Source: JAKQEM01 sp964391185
GTDB lineage: Bacteria > Patescibacteriota > Gracilibacteria > Peribacterales > Peribacteraceae
DNA length: 64,000 nt
Direction of reading: 5' to 3'
NCBI GenBank assembly: GCA_964391185.1
Contig: CAYMIX010000007.1
Span: 20,438-84,437 of the forward strand
Shown: in pieces, positions 40,592 through 49,476 of the stretch
Position numbering within the stretch: the first letter of the stretch is position 1
Layout: every line of letters begins with the position of its first letter
The notes under the pieces: model-generated
Seen by the model: the letters and a program-made list of their open reading frames with translations, nothing else
Database searches by the model: none
What the model was told of the DNA's origin: nothing
Made by a program: the position numbers and the translations under genes

Positions 40592-42205
40592 TCAGAGCTT
40601 CGCCTTTGCCTCTCCTTCGCGATATCCACTTGGCATTTGAATAGTCATAATTGCCTTATGTGGATATTCACGAACTGAACGCGCACCAGCATATGTCACG
40701 CCGGAAGACACGCCATCCATATAGTAATGATGAAGGAGAGCAACTGAATTTCTTCCTGGCTGTAGATATACCCGCTGTTCACTAATGCCCTCTCCACGAT
40801 GACCAATAACATCTCGGAAGAGATCCATATCTGAAGTACGAGATTGTCCAAATGTTCGATTATTCGATGCACGTACAGATGCCATGCCGAAGTTTACTTT
40901 AAATGGCTTGCCGTTCTCATCATATTGAATATCTGGTGGGCTCTCATGTGTTCCAGCAAACATACTTCCAATCATTACATAGTCTGCTCCGGCGGCTAAG
41001 TCGATAGAAACATCACGAGATTGCCTCACTCCTCCATCAGCAATTAAATATCCACCATGCTTATGCGCTTCTTCAGCACATTCTAGAATCATTGATAATT
41101 GTGGACGACCAACGCCTGCTACCTGACGAGTTGTACATGCATTTCCAGGGCCAATACCACCCTTCGCATATTTAGCACCAGCCATCATGATGCTGCGCAC
41201 AGCCTCACAAGTCACGACATTACCAACAATAATATTTAATTTTTGGGGATCGATTCCCTTGTTAATTGCCATGTCGATCGTCTTCTCAACATTACGATAA
41301 ACACGAGTTCCTTGATCAGCATGAGCTGTATCAAACTGAATATCGTAGATTCCAAGATCTAAGAACAAACGCGCACGGTCCAATGGATTTTTATTCAAAG
41401 CGCCGATTGTAAATGCTGCACGCAATCCTCCAAAGTTAGGATCAATATTTGCCTTGTAACGCAAACGCATCGCGGCATACACCTTAGAGAGAACTCCTAT
41501 CACCTCTCCGTTATTTTCAATTGGTAAATAATGAACATGTGCCGCATCCATGGTTTCAATCGCTTGTCGTGCAGTAATGCCATCACGACCTGTTACAACG
41601 TTCGATTTCATATACCGACCAATTTCAGACTCGCTGCTCGCAGCTTTTGAAATATCTTCCTTGCTGATAACTCCTAATAATTTTCCATCTTCTTCTACGA
41701 TCGCCATTCCATGAGCGCGCTTGTTTACTAGACGATCAAACTCATGCACTTTTGTCTTTGGTGAAACTTTTACTGGTCGCTCATACAAAGGATGGCTTGT
41801 GCGAAGGTAGCCATTGATATCACGAACTTCATCATCCGTTTTATCCTGAGGAATAGTTGCGAGTGCACCAACTTGTGCTCCAGCTTCAGCCATACGCTTC
41901 CCTGTAACAGCATTCATATTTGCGATAAGGATCGGCGTTTCAGCTAAAGATCCATTTGGTCTTAAATCCACTTCATCTCTTGAGATCGGAGCTCCTGTTT
42001 CATATTTATCAGCAAGGTCCCACAGTAATCTACGATAATGAGCCGTCTCATTATCAATATTGGCTGAAGCTGCTTCGAGTAGTTTTTTATCGTCATCCGT
42101 CGCAACTTCCATAATTCGATCAAAAACTGGATTATGAGGAATCAAACAAACATCGTCTGTTGTGATTTCAGGATAATCAGCGGGGTTGCGAAGGAGTTTA
42201 GCCAT
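40592..42205 (-). CDS. IMP dehydrogenase/GMP reductase paralogue with CBS pair
   Basis: Second IMPDH-family barrel, 537 residues, this one with two CBS domains (about residues 140-250: RPVKVSPKTKVHEFDRLVNK, KSNVVTGRDGITARQAIETM). The catalytic loop is KGGIGPGNACTTRQVAGVGR, differing from the GPGSICTTRV of the neighbouring guaB. The N-terminal 80 residues are unusual. The family includes IMPDH, GMP reductase and GuaB1-type GMP reductases with CBS domains; GMP reductase is plausible given a separate guaB next door, but this is inference. Confidence 0.85.
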   Translation of the reverse strand: MAKLLRNPADYPEITTDDVCLIPHNPVFDRIMEVATDDDKKLLEAASANIDNETAHYRRLLWDLADKYETGAPISRDEVDLRPNGSLAETPILIANMNAVTGKRMAEAGAQVGALATIPQDKTDDEVRDINGYLRTSHPLYERPVKVSPKTKVHEFDRLVNKRAHGMAIVEEDGKLLGVISKEDISKAASSESEIGRYMKSNVVTGRDGITARQAIETMDAAHVHYLPIENNGEVIGVLSKVYAAMRLRYKANIDPNFGGLRAAFTIGALNKNPLDRARLFLDLGIYDIQFDTAHADQGTRVYRNVEKTIDMAINKGIDPQKLNIIVGNVVTCEAVRSIMMAGAKYAKGGIGPGNACTTRQVAGVGRPQLSMILECAEEAHKHGGYLIADGGVRQSRDVSIDLAAGADYVMIGSMFAGTHESPPDIQYDENGKPFKVNFGMASVRASNNRTFGQSRTSDMDLFRDVIGHRGEGISEQRVYLQPGRNSVALLHHYYMDGVSSGVTYAGARSVREYPHKAIMTIQMPSGYREGEAKAKL

Positions 42206-42253
42206 AAGGGCCGGATATCCTCTTCCCGAAGCCGCTTTCTGTCAATTCCCTTA

Positions 42254-42286
42254 GATAAAAAAACAGCCCCCATCTTGAGGGCTGTC
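42254..42286 (-). terminator. Terminator of hppA
   Basis: Read on the minus strand: ACAGCCC, loop, GGGCTGT, then TTTTTTTATC (complement of 42262-42254). Strong. Confidence 0.88.
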
Positions 42287-42307
42287 TTTTCGCGTTTTTA
42301 AACCAAT

Positions 42308-44359
42308 TTAGTTAAAGATTCCTCCAACCGTGTACAAGCCAGCTGTGAGAACAGCCATGATGCTCATGAGCTTCACGAGGATGTTAAGAGCTGGTCCGGA
42401 TGTATCTTTGAATGGGTCTCCGACAGTGTCACCAACGACTGCAGCCTTGTGGACATCACCACCCTTGCCGCCGTGGTTACCAGCTTCGATGTACTTCTTC
42501 GCGTTGTCCCACGCACCTCCGGAGTTCGCCATCGACATACCAAGGAGGATGGAGCTCACGAGAGCACCGGCGAGCATACCGCCGAGTGCCTGGATGCCGA
42601 GGAGTAATCCCATTGCTACTGGAGATACAACTGCGAGCAAACCTGGGAGCATCATCTGGCGGATTGCAGCGTTGGTGGAGATAGCAACACAGCGAGCTGT
42701 GTCCCCTTCTGCTTTGCCTTCCATAAGGCCTGGGATCTCTTTGAATTGGCGGCGAACTTCTTCGATCATTGCAACTGCAGCACGTCCTACAGCGCGCATG
42801 GTGAGCGAGCTGAAGAGGAACGGAAGCATACCTCCGATGAGCAAGCCAATGAGTGTGAATGGATTGCTGACATCGATGCTCACAAGACCGGACTCTTCTT
42901 TGAATGCGCCGAAGAGTGCGAGACACATGAAGCCTGCAACGCCGATTGCGAAACCTTTACCGATGGCAGCTGTTGTGTTTCCTGCTGCATCGAGTGCGTC
43001 TGTGCGCTGGCGAACTTCTTTAGGAAGGCCGGCCATTTCTGCGATACCACCTGCGTTATCTGCAACGGGACCGAAGGCATCGATAGCCAATGTCATTCCG
43101 AGAGTCGAAAGCATTCCGACTGCACCGGCACCGATACCGTACAAACCAGCCTGGAAATACGCGATGCCTATAGCGACAACAATGACGATGACTGGAAGAG
43201 CTGTCGACATGTAACCGAGAGCCAAGCCTTCGATGAGCGCTGTGCCCGCACCTGTCTTTGCAGATGCTGCGAGCTTACGAACGGGGCTGTAGCTGTGTGA
43301 TGTGTAGTACTCCGTAATTACTCCAACGAGCACACCGGCAACGAGGCCGGCTGTAACTGCGAGGAAGATGCCCATCGCAACCTGTGCTGGAAGGTAGTAG
43401 TTACCAAAGAACCAGATACCAATAAGGAACAACACCGATGATGCAACGAGTGCGTACTTGAGAGCGTTCTGAACACCAGCTCCAGACTTCGTGCGAACGA
43501 ATGGCATAACGACGATCGTCGCGATGATACCGATGGCGGAGATGAGCAATGGATACAAGATTGCCTTCACCATGTTGTCTGTTCCCCAATCCACATGCAG
43601 ACCGACGAGCATCGTTGCAAGGATTGCACCGATGTAACTTTCGAAAAGGTCAGCGCCCATTCCTGCGACATCTCCAACGTTGTCTCCCACGTTATCAGCG
43701 ATAACCGCAGGGTTACGTGGATCGTCTTCTGGGATTCCTGCTTCGATTTTTCCGACGAGGTCCGCACCAACGTCAGCAGCCTTTGTGTAGATACCTCCTC
43801 CTACGCGAGCGAAGAGCGCAACAACAGAAGCTCCGAAGCTGAATCCTGTTGCAGCCTTGAGCGCGTCTGCAATCGTGAGACCCTGGTCCAAGAGGAACCA
43901 GAGTGAACCGGTGAACCCGATGATACCGAGTCCAACAACAGCGAGACCCATGGTGGAGCCGCTGAAGAATGCGACTTGTAATGCTTTCGTGACGCTCGTG
44001 CGCGCAGCATGAGCTGTGCGAACGTTTGCGATGGTTGCGGAACGCATACCGATGAATCCTGCGATACCGGAACATGCAGCACCAACCACGAAGCTGAGTG
44101 CAGTGAATGGCGTAATAAAGAAGTAGATGAGCGCAGCAGCAACCGCCACGAATGGAACAATGACTGCGTACTCACGCTTGAGGAACGCCATCGAGCCGAG
44201 GCGAATCTTTCCTGCGAGCTTTTGCATCTCAGGAGTACCAGCGTCTTTGGCGCCAACAATGACGCGAAGAATAGCTGCACCAATGAGTGCGAGGATGCCC
44301 GCACCGAAGACAGGCCAGAGAGAATGATTGAACACGTCGAGTAAGAAGGAGTTTTCCAT
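42308..44359 (-). CDS. hppA: Membrane ion-pumping pyrophosphatase
   Basis: Integral membrane pyrophosphatase (683 residues, about 16 helices) that hydrolyses PPi to pump H+ or Na+. The active-site stretch DVGADLVGKIEAGIPEDDPR, then NPAVIADNVGDNVGDVAGMG, is complete, as is the C-terminal SGGAWDNAKKYIE. The motif AAGNTTAAIGKGFAIG carries Ala where K+-independent enzymes have Lys, so a K+-dependent enzyme is predicted. H+ versus Na+ needs an alignment of the ion gate. The start MENSFLLDVFN at 44359 is preferred over the longer frame. It lets the cell recover energy from PPi made by the nucleotide and tRNA enzymes. Confidence 0.95.
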   Translation of the reverse strand: MENSFLLDVFNHSLWPVFGAGILALIGAAILRVIVGAKDAGTPEMQKLAGKIRLGSMAFLKREYAVIVPFVAVAAALIYFFITPFTALSFVVGAACSGIAGFIGMRSATIANVRTAHAARTSVTKALQVAFFSGSTMGLAVVGLGIIGFTGSLWFLLDQGLTIADALKAATGFSFGASVVALFARVGGGIYTKAADVGADLVGKIEAGIPEDDPRNPAVIADNVGDNVGDVAGMGADLFESYIGAILATMLVGLHVDWGTDNMVKAILYPLLISAIGIIATIVVMPFVRTKSGAGVQNALKYALVASSVLFLIGIWFFGNYYLPAQVAMGIFLAVTAGLVAGVLVGVITEYYTSHSYSPVRKLAASAKTGAGTALIEGLALGYMSTALPVIVIVVAIGIAYFQAGLYGIGAGAVGMLSTLGMTLAIDAFGPVADNAGGIAEMAGLPKEVRQRTDALDAAGNTTAAIGKGFAIGVAGFMCLALFGAFKEESGLVSIDVSNPFTLIGLLIGGMLPFLFSSLTMRAVGRAAVAMIEEVRRQFKEIPGLMEGKAEGDTARCVAISTNAAIRQMMLPGLLAVVSPVAMGLLLGIQALGGMLAGALVSSILLGMSMANSGGAWDNAKKYIEAGNHGGKGGDVHKAAVVGDTVGDPFKDTSGPALNILVKLMSIMAVLTAGLYTVGGIFN

Positions 44360-44558
44360 GAGAAAAAGGGAGGTCAAAAGAATGTGACGCCTATCATGAA
44401 AGCAGCCAAGGGATATGGCAAGGGAAACATGCATATCTCATGTCGATTTAGGCCAAAAAACGGATTTTATGACGAATTGCGACTGCACGCATTCAATTAC
44501 ATATATGAACCTACTGCCTTCATAGGGCTATGCCATTTCTTTTGCTCGTCCAAAAGAG

Positions 44559-44627
44559 GTCCTTCGCTCCGCTCAGGATAAACTTCGAAAAGAACGGTAA
44601 GCCTGTCCTGAGCACCGACGAAGGACG
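44559..44627. repeat. REP-like double inverted repeat
   Basis: Outer arms GTCCTTCG/CGAAGGAC and inner arms GCTCAGGA/TCCTGAGC. A GGACGG/CCGTCC hairpin follows directly. I see nothing else in 44360-44558. Confidence 0.75.
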
Positions 44628-44683
44628 GCGGCCGACCCCTCCGTCCTTTTTCTAAGCTATTTTATTTTCTTACCACCGTTGCC

Positions 44684-44860
44684 GGAGGGGTGGCGCTTCA
44701 GTGGGGGTGTTGGGGAAGGCCCCGATCGTTTGTCGACGCGACGGGTCCGAAGCCTTGGAGGACCCGGCGAGGAGACACGGGGCCGGGAGGAGGAGTGTTT
44801 GAAGCGCCGGCGCTTTGGCGCCACCTTTGTCGCCCTACAAAGGTGGCAAAGAACTCCTGA
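44684..44860 (+). ncRNA. Structured dispersed element, copy 3 (candidate RNA)
   Basis: P1 44692-44700 with 44800-44808 (GGCGCTTCA/TGAAGCGCC); P2 44718-44724 with 44778-44784 (GGCCCCG/CGGGGCC); P3 44742-44748 with 44760-44766 (CGGGTCC/GGACCCG); P4 44821-44830 with 44837-44846 (CCACCTTTGT/ACAAAGGTGG). Here the flanking genes run on the opposite strand, so the element is not simply part of one gene's leader. Confidence 0.65.
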
Positions 44861-44876
44861 GGCACCAACTCAGATA

Positions 44877-44918
44877 CAAAAAAGCGCGTTACCCACATAC
44901 GTAGACAACACGCTTTTT
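44877..44918. terminator. Hairpin terminator after the YtxH-like gene
   Basis: AAAGCGCGTT (44881-44890) and AACACGCTTT pair imperfectly. A-rich on one side and T-rich on the other, so it could work on both strands. Confidence 0.6.
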
Positions 44919-44932
44919 GATTTCCAAATTTC

Positions 44933-45301
44933 TTACGCCATCTTCTCCACTTTCTTCACAACCTTCTTCGCTGCCTTCTTCGTCGCAGACTTTGCAGAAG
45001 TCGTTGCCTTCTTTGCAGTCTTGTTCATCATTCCCTGGAGATCACCCTTCACCTTCTTGAACTGCTCATTCGCATACTCCTTCGCCTTTTTCACATTGTC
45101 CTGAACAGCATCACTCTTCACAAGTGACTGCACTTCTTTGCCGATTTGTTTACCGTCTTTCTGAAGATGCTTCGCGAGAATTTTCCCAGCAGCTTCCGCA
45201 TCTTTAGCGTCAGCGAGCTCTTCACGGAGCTTTGTATTGCTAAAAACATAACCGGCCATCGCACCACCGAGTGCGCCAAGGAGTAGAGAAAGTTTGCGCA
45301 T
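44933..45301 (-). CDS. YtxH-like protein with histone H1-like tail (122 aa)
   Basis: Begins MRKLSLLLGALGGAMAGYVF, a short N-terminal membrane segment like YtxH/gas-vesicle-type stress proteins, then a helical region. The last 40 residues are rich in Lys and Ala (KKATTSAKSATKKAAKKVVK), as in bacterial histone H1-like tails, and could bind nucleic acid or acidic polymers. I use the ATG at 45301; the longer frame to 45448 runs through a REP-like repeat. A TATAAT lies about 40 bases upstream. Confidence 0.7.
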   Translation of the reverse strand: MRKLSLLLGALGGAMAGYVFSNTKLREELADAKDAEAAGKILAKHLQKDGKQIGKEVQSLVKSDAVQDNVKKAKEYANEQFKKVKGDLQGMMNKTAKKATTSAKSATKKAAKKVVKKVEKMA

Positions 45302-45405
45302 AGAAATCTTGGGGGAAAGGAAACAGAAATCCGAGAACGAATTATACGCATACATGTAGACGTAAGCGAGCAAGAACTCTTGCACTCTTCGTGGCTCGCT
45401 GCGAT

Positions 45406-45472
45406 GTGTCATGGTGAGGTGCCCCGTCGAGGGGCCACGAACCATCACATCACTCGCACCTCAGGGTGACAC
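45406..45472. repeat. REP-like hairpin after uvrC
   Basis: GTGTCATGGTGAGGTGCCCC at one end and CACCTCAGGGTGACAC at the other, with TGCCCCGTCGAGGGGCCA between. It starts 2 bases after the uvrC stop codon. Confidence 0.75.
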
Positions 45473-45474
45473 TT

Positions 45475-47835
45475 TTATAAAACTTGTCGCAACTGCTCTA
45501 CCTGCTCCTCTGTCAGAATTTTTTTCAATGTATCGTCAGGTGCACTGCGCACAGCATCCAACGATCCAAATTCCCGCATCAGCAACTGCTTTGTCTCCGG
45601 TCCAATACTCGGAATGCTATCGAGCTTGGATGCAACGGCGGACTTAAATGCACGACGCTCGCGATGACGATTGGCAAACCGGTGCGCTTCATCACGCAGG
45701 CGCATCAGTAAGAACTTTGCCGGACTATCGTGTGGGATGAGAAGTGATACTGGTTTCCCTGGAACGAACACTTCCTCTTCCCTTTTCGCGAGGCCGATGA
45801 CAGGAATATCGAGCCCAAAGTTTTTGAGAACTTCGACTCCGACACCAAGCTGACCTTTGCCTCCATCGATGACAATCAGGTCTGGTTTTGTGCCAAGGGA
45901 AATATCCGGCTTGTTCTGCGTCGCATCGTAGACCATCACATAACGCTCACGAGCACCCGCCCGTGCCGGGTCGGACGGGTCTGGATGTTCCTTCTTGTAT
46001 GCCTCCCACTTTTCCTGAAACTGCTGCGGACTTTTGAGGACGTGCCTGAAGCCGACTGATGCGTAATATTGTTCGAGCTCAGGGAAAATACGAATGTAGA
46101 TTTTTCCTTTTTTGACCGTGGAAAGGATTTTGCGCGCAAGGAATTGCCCAAGCTTTCCACCGCGATATTCTTCTTCCACCCACAGTGACGAAAGTTCCGT
46201 GAGTTTGCCCTCATGTTCGCGCAGTCTGATGAAACCAATAATATTTCCATCATGTCGTGCGACGAGGAATTGTTTGTAGTCGATGTTTGATTGCGAGAGC
46301 TCTCCCGGAAACCGCGCGATGATTTCTTTGATCACTGCATCATCGGCTTTTAATGCTTTGCCAAACGTAATGCCGTTCGATTCCCACTGATCTTCCTCAA
46401 ATGCGAGGCCACCTGCCGCGTGACGCAAGCGTCGCGTAAGCACTTCTTTGAGCGCGCGATAATCATCGATCGCTCCGCGCTGCATAGAGTGAATGGTGAA
46501 GCTGCGATAGTGATCGTTCTTCGGTTTTCCATCGATACACACCACCATACTGCCAACCGTTTCCGTGCCGCCAGTGTGCGAAATATCGTAGCCTTCAATG
46601 CGCTTGGGAACGCCGGACAATTCCAAGATACTAGTGAGATCATTGAGTGCGGATTCCGTATTCCGCTTGTCTGCTTCCCAGCTCGCTTCCGCTTGCTTCG
46701 CTTTCTCCTGAGCGTTTGTCTCAGCGAGTTGTAACAGCTGCGATTTGTGTCCCCTCTCTGGAATGATTACTTTTACTTTTTTACCACGGCGCTCCGAAAG
46801 GAATTCTTCGAACGCAATTTTACTGGGGAAATCTTCTCCAAGAATCACTGCATCCGGAATATCTGCGACGTCTTCGTAATACTGCGGTAAAAATTGTTCG
46901 AGCACGTCGGCGATACTTTCCGCAGCACCCATCAGGGAGAAATGCTGCTCACCAATAAGCTTGCCCGCACGCTTCTGGAACACAACCACTTGGACCTTGC
47001 CTGCAAGCAACGCGAGACCGATCACATCAACGTTTTCACCGGATGTGTCTGATACCAACTGACGCTCCTGCAAACTCTCGATAATGCCAAGCATGTCGCG
47101 CAATTTCGCTGCACGTTCGAACTTCTTATTCTTCGATGCGTCCATCATCAGTTCACGACCTTTTTCGAGTACGGGTTTGTAGTCCCCCTTAAAGAAGTGC
47201 AGTACTTGATTGATACGACTGCGATATTCTTCCTTGGAAATAATCCCGCCGCACATTCCGCAACACTGACCAATCTGATAGTCCAAACAGGGCGCTGCGT
47301 CTGCCAAGGAAATTTCCGGATGTTTGTTCAGTTTTTCAATCGACGCTTTACATGTGCGGAAACAGAAAATTTCATTCAGCATGTCGAGCGTCTGGCGCGT
47401 TTCCCATGCACTGAGGAACGGCCCGAAATACTTCGCCTTCGGATTCATCATTTTTCGTTCCGTATCTACACGCGGATATTCGTCATTCACTGTTACCTCT
47501 ACGTAAATATAATGTTTATCGTCCTTCATCAGGACGTTGTATTTGGGACGTAATTGCTTAATAAGATTTGTCTCCAGCACCAACGCTTCGAGCTCGGTAT
47601 TGGTGACCGTCACATCAAAATCCGCGAGCATTGCATAGAATGATCTGCGCCACGGACCCACTGCTTTATCAGCATTTTTCTGTACGTAACTGCGCAAACG
47701 ATTCCGCAGATTCTTCGCCTTCCCCACATACATAATGTCGCCCTCTTTATTCTTCCATCGATAAATCCCCGGCAATTCCGGTGCCTTTGCGACGCGCCGA
47801 CGAAGCGCTGTAAAAACATCACTAGTTCCTTTCAT
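45475..47835 (-). CDS. uvrC: UvrC excinuclease with inserted GNAT acetyltransferase domain
   Basis: Nuclease subunit of UvrABC repair, 786 residues against about 600 usually. Order: GIY-YIG domain (LPGIYRWKNKEGDIMYVGKA, residues 20-39), Cys cluster (about 183-196), UVR motif (about 220-255), RNase H-like half (RIEGYDISHTGGTETVGSMV, about 412), then about 165 extra residues (about 478-645), then the second RNase H-like part (PDLIVIDGGKGQLGVG, 651) and helix-hairpin-helix (about 735-786). The insert looks like a GNAT fold: FLVARHDGNIIGFIRLREHE, LWVEEEYRGGKLGQFLARKI (acetyl-CoA loop) and YYASVGFRHVL. TATACT is exactly 6 bases before the ATG: leaderless. Confidence 0.95.
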   Translation of the reverse strand: MKGTSDVFTALRRRVAKAPELPGIYRWKNKEGDIMYVGKAKNLRNRLRSYVQKNADKAVGPWRRSFYAMLADFDVTVTNTELEALVLETNLIKQLRPKYNVLMKDDKHYIYVEVTVNDEYPRVDTERKMMNPKAKYFGPFLSAWETRQTLDMLNEIFCFRTCKASIEKLNKHPEISLADAAPCLDYQIGQCCGMCGGIISKEEYRSRINQVLHFFKGDYKPVLEKGRELMMDASKNKKFERAAKLRDMLGIIESLQERQLVSDTSGENVDVIGLALLAGKVQVVVFQKRAGKLIGEQHFSLMGAAESIADVLEQFLPQYYEDVADIPDAVILGEDFPSKIAFEEFLSERRGKKVKVIIPERGHKSQLLQLAETNAQEKAKQAEASWEADKRNTESALNDLTSILELSGVPKRIEGYDISHTGGTETVGSMVVCIDGKPKNDHYRSFTIHSMQRGAIDDYRALKEVLTRRLRHAAGGLAFEEDQWESNGITFGKALKADDAVIKEIIARFPGELSQSNIDYKQFLVARHDGNIIGFIRLREHEGKLTELSSLWVEEEYRGGKLGQFLARKILSTVKKGKIYIRIFPELEQYYASVGFRHVLKSPQQFQEKWEAYKKEHPDPSDPARAGARERYVMVYDATQNKPDISLGTKPDLIVIDGGKGQLGVGVEVLKNFGLDIPVIGLAKREEEVFVPGKPVSLLIPHDSPAKFLLMRLRDEAHRFANRHRERRAFKSAVASKLDSIPSIGPETKQLLMREFGSLDAVRSAPDDTLKKILTEEQVEQLRQVL
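45959..45981. repeat. 23-bp repeat inside uvrC
   Basis: Reads GACCCGTCCGACCCGGCACG plus GGC on the minus strand, encoding DPSDPARA. The identical 23 bases occur at 48016-48038 in the glycosyltransferase gene, in the same reading frame. Confidence 0.85.
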
Positions 47836-47919
47836 GGACAGAGTATAGGAGGAATAAGGGGCAAGTATTAAGTATTATAGGATGAATATTCTCCTTCCTT
47901 GCCCCATAATACATGTCCC

Positions 47920-48774
47920 ATGTCCCTTCCAATGGTCACCGCCATCGTGCTGAACTACCGCGACGGAATCCAAACCGTCCGCTGTGTGCAATCTCTTCTG
48001 AAGCAAACGATTGCTGACCCGTCCGACCCGGCACGGGCAAGTAAGTTAGAAATTCTGATTATCGACAATCATTCTTCTGATGATTCGATTGGATCCATCA
48101 GAAATCGACTCTGTAGGGGCGTTGCATGCAATGCCCCTACGCCGGTTCGCGTCCTCGAGACGCGCGAAAACATTGGTTTCGGCAAAGGATATAAAACTGG
48201 TATCGCACAAGCTCAAGGGAAATACATTCTGATTAATAACCCTGTCAAAATTCTGCCGGCTGATGGATTGGAGAAGATGGTTGCTGCGATGGAACGCGAT
48301 TCGTCTATTGGAATCGTCGGACCCAAGCTCGTCCATGATGATGGATCTGTGAGGCTTTCTGCGCGTTCATTCCCGCGTCTCGGTGATGTGTTTATTAAAC
48401 GCACGCCCCTGCAAGCTGTATTCAAAGATCGTATGAAGAAATATCTGCAGCTGGATGCGAATCATGATGATCAACGTGATGTCGATTGGTTGGTGGGAGG
48501 ATGCTTACTTATTCGCCACGATCTCCTCACGCAACTCGGAGGATTTGATGATCGCTTTTTTCTCTTTTTTGAAGATATCGATTTGTGTCGCAGGTGCTGG
48601 CTCGCCGGAAAACGGGTCGTCTACTTCCCACGCGTTGCAGGGACTGATCGCAAACGGCGGTTTAGCGAAATGTCTGGCTTTGCGATGCCATTTAGGAACG
48701 TTGGGCGAGCGCACATCAGTAGTGCGGTGAAGTACTTTTGGAAGTGGCGAGGACAAGCGTTACCAAAGACATAA
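47920..48774 (+). CDS. Family 2 glycosyltransferase, repeat-bearing
   Basis: GT2-type (WbbL/rhamnosyltransferase-like) protein, 284 residues from MSLPMVTAIVLNYRDGIQTV. Later motifs are normal: IGIVGPKLVHDDGSVRLSAR, VDWLVGGCLLIRHDLLTQLG, GFDDRFFLFFEDIDLCRRCW. Two things are odd. First, two dispersed repeats are translated in frame (DPSDPARA at 48016-48038; CRGVACNAPT at 48113-48140). Second, the metal-binding DxD region reads YILINNPVKILPADG, where relatives have an Asp after NP (NPDV). It may be impaired or use another residue. Start could also be the ATG at 47932. Confidence 0.82.
   Translation: MSLPMVTAIVLNYRDGIQTVRCVQSLLKQTIADPSDPARASKLEILIIDNHSSDDSIGSIRNRLCRGVACNAPTPVRVLETRENIGFGKGYKTGIAQAQGKYILINNPVKILPADGLEKMVAAMERDSSIGIVGPKLVHDDGSVRLSARSFPRLGDVFIKRTPLQAVFKDRMKKYLQLDANHDDQRDVDWLVGGCLLIRHDLLTQLGGFDDRFFLFFEDIDLCRRCWLAGKRVVYFPRVAGTDRKRRFSEMSGFAMPFRNVGRAHISSAVKYFWKWRGQALPKT
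48016..48038. repeat. 23-bp repeat inside the glycosyltransferase gene
   Basis: Identical to 45959-45981 in uvrC (opposite strand). Contains CCCGT/ACGGG ends and so can fold into a hairpin. Confidence 0.85.
48113..48140. repeat. GTAGGGGCGTTGCA palindrome inside the glycosyltransferase gene
   Basis: 28 bp with one mismatch from the perfect palindrome at 6514-6541 (ATGCCCC instead of ACGCCCC), translated as part of LCRGVACNAPTP. Confidence 0.88.
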
Positions 48775-48837
48775 CAAAAATAGACCGTGGCAGCAAAGCC
48801 GACACGGTCCCAGGTGTTCTGCATACTCAAAAAATTC

Positions 48838-49218
48838 TCACGTGGAGACGACAAAGTACCTCTTTGCTCCCGCAAAGCCGTGGCGAGCAACCAAGCCCCG
48901 CCACTCCTGGAGCCTGTCAGCGGGCACGCTCCGCTCAAACTCTTCCCGCTCCAGGCGGTCCCGCACCACGGCCTCCTGTGCAAGCCTGTCGCGCTGCTCG
49001 CAGGTCGCAGCATACTCGCGTTCCACCTCTGCGCGGATTTCTGCCTCGCGCTTCGAGCGGGCTTGGTCCTCGCGCCGTTGGTAGAACTTCATATTCGCTT
49101 CCTGGCGAGCGGCGGTCATGGGCGTCCGCGCAAGCGCGCGGGCAATGCGCTGCGCATGAGCACGAACGCGCCTCTTGCGCTCCGGCGCAGCCTTCTTCTT
49201 CGGGCGGATGATCGGCAT
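48838..49218 (-). CDS. Basic, charged helical protein (126 aa), cassette type
   Basis: Not recognised. Starts MPIIRPKKKAAPERKRRVRA and continues as a long Arg/Glu-rich helix (REDQARSKREAEIRAEVERE), ending LVARHGFAGAKRYFVVST. High charge and basic start suggest nucleic-acid binding or a coiled coil. AGGAG lies 8 bases before the ATG, and a consensus promoter lies upstream. GC-rich codons. It is transcribed divergently from the small-peptide locus at 49.4 kb. Confidence 0.75.
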   Translation of the reverse strand: MPIIRPKKKAAPERKRRVRAHAQRIARALARTPMTAARQEANMKFYQRREDQARSKREAEIRAEVEREYAATCEQRDRLAQEAVVRDRLEREEFERSVPADRLQEWRGLVARHGFAGAKRYFVVST

Positions 49219-49297
49219 CGAGTTATCTCCTGAGGATTCACAGAACAGTCCTGCTCCCGGCCGTTGCACGGCTTATGAGTGAGAACAGAATGCGCAT

Positions 49298-49326
49298 CTT
49301 ATAGAAACTAATCATTCTTCTGTCAA
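49298..49326 (-). promoter_or_regulatory. Promoter of the 48838 gene
   Basis: Minus strand: TTGACA (49326-49321), 17-bp spacer, TATAAG (49303-49298). Confidence 0.78.
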
Positions 49327-49367
49327 AGAAGTTTTCTGTTGTGATGATCAAACAAAAAAAAATGGTG

Positions 49368-49476
49368 TTGACGAACGAAAAAATAACGATACATTGCCCG
49401 GCAGTCCCGGAAAAGTCAGCGGTGTACAACGCTGACCCTCACGGGTTTCCGATGATCCTTGTTAGGAGGTCTTCTG
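49368..49476 (+). promoter_or_regulatory. Promoter and leader of the 49477 small frame
   Basis: TTGACG (49368-49373), 16-bp spacer, TACATT (49390-49395). The leader then holds a perfect hairpin GTCAGCG/CGCTGAC and the ribosome site TTAGGAGG 8 bases before the ATG at 49477. Confidence 0.65.

Noticed and set aside
42330..43214. 294-codon plus-strand open frame
   Set aside because: It lies wholly antisense to hppA, has Ala/Pro/Ser-rich low-complexity translation and no family features; it is a shadow of the biased codons of hppA.
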